Positions 4,425 to 8,634 of a stretch of 8,634 bases of DNA are shown here, piece by piece. The notes below the pieces were generated by a model that was given only the letters and a program-made list of their open reading frames with translations, had not been told where the DNA came from and did no database searches. This DNA is from Minisyncoccota bacterium. Lineage in GTDB: Bacteria > Patescibacteriota > Minisyncoccia > Minisyncoccales > Minisyncoccaceae. The DNA lies in assembly GCA_028711945.1 (NCBI GenBank), contig JAQTRG010000020.1:1-8634 (forward strand), in the 5' to 3' direction. Position numbers and translations under genes: made by a program. The stretch's first letter is position 1. Each line of letters begins with the position of its first letter.

Positions 4425-4955
4425 TTATTGATTTATTGTATTAAATTGATTTTTAAGTTCTTCTAATATTTTATTAAGCAATATCTGATTATCAATTTCT
4501 CTATTAGCTTCTATTTTTACAGATGTTGCGATATCTTTCAATGATTCTGGGAATTTGTCGATATTAGTATTTATGCCAATTCCAATAACAGAAAGCTTTA
4601 CTTTGTCTCCGATAATGATGTTCTCGGTTAATATACCGCAAAACTTTTTGTCATTAATCAATACATCATTAGGTAGCTTTATCATTGGTTCCAACCCAAA
4701 GCTTTCTTTTATTGTTTTAGCTACCTTGAACGCTGCAAGTATTGTTATAGTTTGCAAATCATCAATGCTGTTTTTAGGAAGAATTACAGAAAAATATAAG
4801 CCTCCTTTTGGAGAAAACCATGCCTCTCCCTTTCTTCCATGCCCATCTGTTTGTTCTTCTGCTACTATAGTTGTCCAAGGAATATATCCGGCATTGGCTA
4901 GCTCTTTTGCCTTATCGCTTGTTGAAGAAACCGATTTGAAATGTCTAATTTCCAT
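4425..4955 (-). CDS. birA: Biotin--[acetyl-CoA carboxylase] ligase, catalytic domain only
   Basis: Activates biotin with ATP to biotinyl-AMP and attaches it to the carrier Lys encoded by the gene just upstream. Motifs of the BPL/LplA/LipB fold: SVSSTSD (8-14), AEEQTDGHGRKGEAWFSPKG (32-51; the loop is GHGRKG rather than the common GRGRRG), KLPNDV (93-98, with the catalytic-site Lys93), KKFCGILTE (103-111) and IGIGINTN (124-131). At 176 residues it lacks the N-terminal winged-helix domain of E. coli BirA and most of the C-terminal domain, so it should not act as a DNA-binding repressor. It starts 2 nt after the carrier gene and ends 2 nt before the carboxyltransferase gene. No SD. Confidence 0.92.
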   Translation of the reverse strand: MEIRHFKSVSSTSDKAKELANAGYIPWTTIVAEEQTDGHGRKGEAWFSPKGGLYFSVILPKNSIDDLQTITILAAFKVAKTIKESFGLEPMIKLPNDVLINDKKFCGILTENIIIGDKVKLSVIGIGINTNIDKFPESLKDIATSVKIEANREIDNQILLNKILEELKNQFNTINQ

Positions 4956-4957
4956 AT

Positions 4958-5326
4958 TTATTCTAAAGCAATTAAAATGTCTCCCGCTTTTACTGTATCA
5001 TTTTTATTAACTAATATCTTTTTAATCTTCCCTTTGCTCTCTGATGCTATTTCATTTTCCATTTTCATAGCTGACAATGTTAATAGTTTTTGTCCCACTT
5101 TTATCGTTCCCCCATCTTTGATGAATATTTCAGAAATTGTTCCAGCTAAAGAAGCTTTTATTTCTTTTTGTAAAGACTTAGATGTAGATTGAGATAATAA
5201 TGTTTCTTCTTTTTTATCAGAATTAAAAACGTATTCGTTTTTTCCAACAATTACCTTAACAATACTTCCCTCTTCAAGTATTTTGACATTGTATTCTTTG
5301 TTTTTAATTTTTATATTTAACTCCAT
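4958..5326 (-). CDS. accB: Biotin carboxyl carrier protein
   Basis: Carries biotin between the carboxylase and carboxyltransferase sites. I chose ATG 5326, 2 nt after the accC stop, giving 122 residues; the frame also opens 13 codons earlier at an ATG (5365) inside accC. The C-terminal biotinyl domain (about 57-122) has the ASLAGTISEI entry strand, the biotinylation motif LSAMKMENEI with acceptor Lys88, and the mirror-image half ending VKAGDILIALE. The N-terminus (ELNIKIKNKEYNVKILEEG) resembles the short leading beta region of decarboxylase and acyl-CoA carboxylase carriers. The short linker is Ser/Lys-rich rather than the long Ala-Pro linker of E. coli AccB. Operon position between carboxylase and ligase supports the call. 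A methylmalonyl/oxaloacetate decarboxylase carrier would look similar. Confidence 0.93.
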   Translation of the reverse strand: MELNIKIKNKEYNVKILEEGSIVKVIVGKNEYVFNSDKKEETLLSQSTSKSLQKEIKASLAGTISEIFIKDGGTIKVGQKLLTLSAMKMENEIASESKGKIKKILVNKNDTVKAGDILIALE

Positions 5327-5328
5327 AT

Positions 5329-6861
5329 CTATTCTATCATTTTTAATCTTTGCGACATTGTCCATTTTGAAATTTGTTTTGTTTTTTCTTTTTTAATTTG
5401 AAGATACATTTCATATGCCAATTTAGCAATTTCTTCTTCAGTCATTTCTTGGTTGATGTTTTTGATAAACTTATTATCAGAAAGAGGCAAACAAATTAGT
5501 TCTTTGAGCAATCCATTCTTTTCAATAAAATTAGTATAGTAATTATTGTTTAAGAAATCTTTATTTCTTAAAACTAATTTAAAGAAAGGAATTGTGGTCG
5601 AAACTCCTTCAATGATAATTTCATCAAGAGCACCTTTAAGTTTTTCTATCGCTTCGTTTCTAGTTTTTCCGTAAGCAACAATTTTAGAAATCATAGAATC
5701 AAAGAAAGGATATATTTCTTGTCCGTCGTGTAAAAAACTGTGAAGAAATACGCCTTGTCCACCACAAGGAACATATTTTTTAATTGTGCCTGGGGTTGGA
5801 GTAAAGTTTCTTTGAGAATCTTCAGCATTAATCCTCACTTCAATTGCCCAACCATTATTGATAATGTCTTCTTGATTAAAAGATAGTTTTTGGCCTTCAG
5901 CAATCTTTATTTGTTCTTTTACAATATCAATATGTGTTACAGCTTCAGTTATGGTGTGCTCGACTTGTATTCTGGGATTAACTTCCATGAAATAAAAGTT
6001 TTTATCAGAGTCCATCAAAAATTCAACAGTAGCAGCTCCTTCATATTTTAATGCTTTTCCAATCTTAATAGCGCACTTGCCCATTTCTTCTCTTTGTTTT
6101 TGATTGATGAAAGCAGAAGGAGTTTCTTCTACTAGTTTTTGAAACCTTCTTTGAATTGTACAATCTCTTTCCCCCAAATGAACAATATTTTTTCCGTCTC
6201 CTAGAATCTGGAATTCAATGTGTCTTGCATTGGGTAGATATTTTTCAAGAAAGAAGTCAACATCAGAAAAACCAGAAGACATTTGTCTTTGGATATCTAA
6301 TGTTGTGGTTAATAAGTCAGCTGTGCTCATTTGGCCCTCGATAACTCTAATTCCCATTCCCCCACCTCCTCTTTGAGCCTTGATAATAAAAGGAGGTTTT
6401 ATTATTTTTGCCCATTTAATTAATTCTTTTTTTGTTCTAATTGAATTATCGCTTGCAGGCAAAGTAGAAATGCCTAATTTTTTAGCAATTTTTTTTGCCT
6501 CAACCTTGTCTTCGAATTTTTTTAAAGTATTATAATGAGGTCCAATGAATTTTATTTTATTTTTGTGGCAAAGAAAAGCGAACTTCCAATTTTCTGCTAA
6601 AAATCCATATCCAGGATGTATTGCATCAGCTTTGTTTTTTTTAGCTATATCAATTATCTTTTGTTGGTCTAAATATCCACTAGAACCTTCTTTTTCTAAG
6701 AAACAACACTCATCAGCCATTTGTGTTTCAAGAAAATTGTTTTGACATTCTTTTGTCGGACACAAAGCAATGGTTTTAATTCCCATTTCTTTGCATGTTC
6801 TAATTATTCTAATAGCTATTTCTCCCCTATTTGCAATTAGTATTTTTTTGATTTTACTCAT
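5329..6861 (-). CDS. accC: Biotin carboxylase subunit of acyl-CoA carboxylase
   Basis: ATP-grasp enzyme that carboxylates the carrier-bound biotin with bicarbonate and ATP. The N-terminal domain starts with KILIANRGEIAIRII (6-20) and has HPGYGFLAEN (82-91). The ATP-grasp part has KAQRGGGGMGIRV (161-173), GERDCTIQRRFQKLVEE (230-246), and the metal/active-site segment FMEVNPRIQVEHTITE (291-306). The C-terminal domain has VRINAED (342-348) and TPTPGTI (354-360). At 510 residues it exceeds the ~450 of E. coli AccC by a C-terminal tail (about 450-510, Lys/Glu-rich), as in stand-alone acyl-CoA or pyruvate carboxylase A subunits. The start overlaps the plsC end by 8 nt, and an AAAAGG about 9 nt upstream is a modest SD. 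The stop (TAG) is 2 nt before the carrier gene. Pyruvate carboxylase PycA is a relative, but the neighbouring PccB-type subunit points to an acyl-CoA substrate. Confidence 0.95.
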   Translation of the reverse strand: MSKIKKILIANRGEIAIRIIRTCKEMGIKTIALCPTKECQNNFLETQMADECCFLEKEGSSGYLDQQKIIDIAKKNKADAIHPGYGFLAENWKFAFLCHKNKIKFIGPHYNTLKKFEDKVEAKKIAKKLGISTLPASDNSIRTKKELIKWAKIIKPPFIIKAQRGGGGMGIRVIEGQMSTADLLTTTLDIQRQMSSGFSDVDFFLEKYLPNARHIEFQILGDGKNIVHLGERDCTIQRRFQKLVEETPSAFINQKQREEMGKCAIKIGKALKYEGAATVEFLMDSDKNFYFMEVNPRIQVEHTITEAVTHIDIVKEQIKIAEGQKLSFNQEDIINNGWAIEVRINAEDSQRNFTPTPGTIKKYVPCGGQGVFLHSFLHDGQEIYPFFDSMISKIVAYGKTRNEAIEKLKGALDEIIIEGVSTTIPFFKLVLRNKDFLNNNYYTNFIEKNGLLKELICLPLSDNKFIKNINQEMTEEEIAKLAYEMYLQIKKEKTKQISKWTMSQRLKMIE

Positions 6862-7510
6862 ATGCTAGCCTTTTAATCTCTGCCATTATTTTTTCTGTGA
6901 TTGCTATGCAAATATTTTCGTATTCTTTTGAATCTTTTTCTAATATTTTTGCTTTTTCTAATTCTTCCTTAAAGTATAATGGTTTTCCAATATTTAATTC
7001 AACAATTTTTTTAAATTTGATTTTTCCTTTTGGTGGAAATAATTCAAAGGCTCCTTTTGTTCCCATTGGAACGATGGGGACTCCTGTTTCTAAAAAGATT
7101 TTTGCTGCTCCCCATTTTCCTTTTTGTATTTCTCCAGTAGTAGACCTTTTCCCTTCTGGGTAGATGCTAAGGACATATCCTTTTTTAATCATAGTGATTG
7201 CTTGTTCTGTTGCTTGTTTTTTTGATTCTTCGCTATTTCTGTTCAAATGTATTGTTTCTGCTAGAAAATAGCAAAATTCTACAATAGCTCTAGATAATCC
7301 TTTGTGATTATCTACTTGCCCGATAAAAGTAAGCCTTCTCGGAACACAAACAATTCCGCAAGCAAGAATATCAAAATAACTTTGATGATTTGAAGTTAAA
7401 ATGAAATTAGTTTTAGGAAGATTTTCTCTTCCTTTAATGCTTTTAATGAATATGAGTTTGAGTATTGGGGATAAGAATAAATATGAGAATGTTGATGTAA
7501 ATCGATTCAT
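6854..7510 (-). CDS. plsC: 1-acyl-sn-glycerol-3-phosphate acyltransferase (PlsC family)
   Basis: Transfers an acyl chain to lysophosphatidate to make phosphatidate, the phospholipid precursor, at the inner face of the membrane. At 218 residues it is normal for PlsC. Motif I is NHQSYFD (41-47; His42 and Asp47 of the HX4D site). TFIGQVD (61-67) stands where motif II is expected. Motif III is YPEGKRS (117-123), and VPIVPMGTKGA (144-154) is the motif IV region. A hydrophobic N-terminal stretch (about 8-23, YLFLSPILKLIFI) probably inserts into the membrane interface. It starts 3 nt after fabK and overlaps accC by 8 nt, coupling acyl-chain synthesis to phospholipid assembly. No SD. Family members with other acyl acceptors exist, so the exact substrate is inferred. 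Confidence 0.9.
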   Translation of the reverse strand: MNRFTSTFSYLFLSPILKLIFIKSIKGRENLPKTNFILTSNHQSYFDILACGIVCVPRRLTFIGQVDNHKGLSRAIVEFCYFLAETIHLNRNSEESKKQATEQAITMIKKGYVLSIYPEGKRSTTGEIQKGKWGAAKIFLETGVPIVPMGTKGAFELFPPKGKIKFKKIVELNIGKPLYFKEELEKAKILEKDSKEYENICIAITEKIMAEIKRLAYE

Positions 7511-7513
7511 ATA

Positions 7514-8455
7514 TTATTGTAAAATCTTTTCGTCTTCTTTGAGTATTTTTTCTGCGTCATTAACTATTTCTTCTATGATTTCTTTACATGACTTGATTTC
7601 ATTAATCCCTCCAGCACAGATTCCAGCTAATAAAGGGAACGCATCAATATTGTCTCCTCCTTTTGCTCCAGCAAATCTTTCAGATTTAATTTCTTCTGGA
7701 AAAGGATTTTTTCCTTCTGTCTTTTTGACGCTTTCTGAAAGTTTATTCCTTATTAGTCTAATTGGATGGCCAGTAAATCTTGCAACAACAGTTATGTCTT
7801 CATCGGTTGCATTGATTATTGCTTTTTTGTAATTTTCATGGATTTGGCATTCTGTCGAAGCCATGAATCTTGTTCCAATCTGAACGCCATCTGCTCCAAG
7901 AACCATTGCAGACGCAAAGGTTTGTCCATTGTATATCCCTCCAGCAGCAATTAAAGGAATGTTTTTTATCAATTCTTTTGCTTGAGGAACCAAACAAAAG
8001 GTTGAGTTTTCTCCAATGTGTCCACCCGATTCCATTCCTTCAACAACCACACCATCAATTCCGTTCTCTTCCATTTTTTTAGCTAGCCTTACGGTCGGGA
8101 CAACAGCAATTACTTTTATTCCAGCTTGTTTCATATGCGGAAGAATTTGCAATGGGTTTCCTCCTCCAGTGAAAACAACAGGAACTTTATTATCAATAAT
8201 AATTTTAACAAATTCAGCAACATTAGGGTTTTGCATTAAAAGATTTACTCCAAATGGTTTATCAGTTAAATCTTTGGTTTTTTTTATTTCTTCTTCAAGC
8301 CATTTGGGAGAAGCAAATCCTGATCCTATTATCCCCAATCCTCCTGCATTAGAAACAGCTGCAGCTAAAATAGACTCAGATACCCCAGCCATTCCTCCTT
8401 GGATGATTGGATATTTAATGTTTAGAAGTTTTGTTAATTTATTGTTTTCAAACAT
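7514..8455 (-). CDS. fabK: Enoyl-[acyl-carrier-protein] reductase II, FabK-like (FMN)
   Basis: FMN-dependent TIM-barrel enzyme that reduces trans-2-enoyl-ACP in the last step of each fatty-acid elongation cycle. At 313 residues it is typical. Motifs: YPIIQGGMAGVS (15-26), NAGGLGIIGSG (36-46), PFGVNLL (67-73), VFTGGGNP (94-101), VVEGMESGGHIGE (137-149, including the FabK His146), IPLIAAGGIYNG (166-177) and ADGVQIGTRFMASTEC (188-203), the FMN-phosphate region. The EGMESGGHIGE segment followed by LVPQ is the FabK pattern and separates it from general nitronate monooxygenases, though that family overlaps. It starts 1 nt after the stop of a related gene and ends 3 nt before plsC. No SD; the short leader CAATAAT lies inside the upstream stop. 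Confidence 0.9.
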   Translation of the reverse strand: MFENNKLTKLLNIKYPIIQGGMAGVSESILAAAVSNAGGLGIIGSGFASPKWLEEEIKKTKDLTDKPFGVNLLMQNPNVAEFVKIIIDNKVPVVFTGGGNPLQILPHMKQAGIKVIAVVPTVRLAKKMEENGIDGVVVEGMESGGHIGENSTFCLVPQAKELIKNIPLIAAGGIYNGQTFASAMVLGADGVQIGTRFMASTECQIHENYKKAIINATDEDITVVARFTGHPIRLIRNKLSESVKKTEGKNPFPEEIKSERFAGAKGGDNIDAFPLLAGICAGGINEIKSCKEIIEEIVNDAEKILKEDEKILQ

Positions 8456-8456
8456 A

Positions 8457-8634
8457 TTATTGAGTTATTGGATTATTTTTTAATATTTCATTAGCCTCAG
8501 AAACTAATTCATTTATTAAATCTTTAACTGTAGTCATTTTGTTTATCTTCCAAGCATTAGCTCCAGCAAACACTAGTCCATTTTCCAAGTCTCCATTTCT
8601 AGCATTTTCTAATGCTTTTAAAATACAATATGAT
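8457..8634 (-). CDS. Second FabK/nitronate-monooxygenase-like protein, C-terminal part only
   Basis: The frame runs in from the right edge and ends in TAA, 1 nt before the fabK start, giving 58 residues. Segments YCILKALENARNGDLENGLV, FAGANAWKI and TTVKDLINELVSEANEILKN match the C-terminal tail I know from the FMN-dependent nitronate monooxygenase/2-nitropropane dioxygenase family, in which a Tyr-Cys-Ile segment and GLxFxGxNA are common. The FMN-binding core is outside the window, so whether it is an enoyl reductase or a monooxygenase is open. It is likely a diverged tandem paralogue of the adjacent fabK and the upstream member of the same operon. Confidence 0.75.
   Translation of the reverse strand, partial: SYCILKALENARNGDLENGLVFAGANAWKINKMTTVKDLINELVSEANEILKNNPITQ

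Noticed and set aside
4555..5010. 151-codon plus-strand frame
   Set aside because: It lies opposite the biotin ligase and the end of the carrier gene, both with clear motifs; a shadow frame.
7401..7832. 143-codon plus-strand frame
   Set aside because: Spans the plsC-fabK junction on the opposite strand and has no independent support.
8016..8483. 155-codon plus-strand frame
   Set aside because: Antisense to fabK, whose family motifs are intact; Pro/Ser/Ile-rich translation typical of a complement frame.
1..8634. CRISPR array, transposase or toxin-antitoxin pair
   Set aside because: No regularly spaced direct repeats, no transposase motifs, and the small ORFs show no recognisable toxin or antitoxin features.

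Overview
The window looks like chromosomal DNA from an AT-rich bacterium that uses the standard code (TAA, TAG and TGA all end genes). Most genes lack a Shine-Dalgarno (SD) sequence, abut or overlap their neighbours, and are bacterial in type. I cannot name the lineage. The compact genes and missing SDs would fit a candidate-phylum (Patescibacteria-like) or other small-genome bacterium, but that is inference only.

Layout. (1) 2-721, plus strand: triosephosphate isomerase, N-terminus cut by the window edge. (2) 722-1258: no conventional gene. It is rich in hairpins and carries three very small minus-strand reading frames with textbook AGGAGG sequences, two candidate promoters and a dif-like dyad. 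(3) 1259-2215, minus: a complete XerC/XerD-type tyrosine recombinase. (4) 2216-2535: the recombinase's long leader and strong promoter, with an inverted repeat inside the promoter and repeated ACGWCGYTTA elements, one of which recurs just beyond the other end of the gene. (5) About 2565-2893: a strong minus-strand promoter driving about 250 nt that folds on paper as a chain of seven hairpins closed by an end-to-end helix. This is a candidate structured RNA, and it overlaps a 76-codon reading frame that may or may not be translated. (6) 2890-8634, minus: a tight seven-gene operon, transcribed as FabK/nitronate-monooxygenase-like protein (partial), FabK, PlsC, biotin carboxylase, biotin carrier protein, biotin-protein ligase, acyl-CoA carboxyltransferase.

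How the genes work together. The operon reads as a lipid-synthesis cassette. The ligase biotinylates the carrier, and the carboxylase and carboxyltransferase use it to make a malonyl-type CoA. FabK reduces enoyl-ACP during chain elongation, and PlsC places an acyl chain on lysophosphatidate. The carboxyltransferase is the one-chain PccB type rather than split AccA/AccD; an Ile at the position known to set substrate choice hints at acetyl-CoA.

The most unusual DNA is the recombinase locus (722-2880). It is richer in G+C by hand-counted samples, uses more C-ending codons, contains perfect SD motifs that neighbouring genes lack, and holds two hairpin-rich transcription units of unknown function. 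It could be an acquired module or a chromosome-resolution locus (xer plus dif). The sequence alone does not decide.
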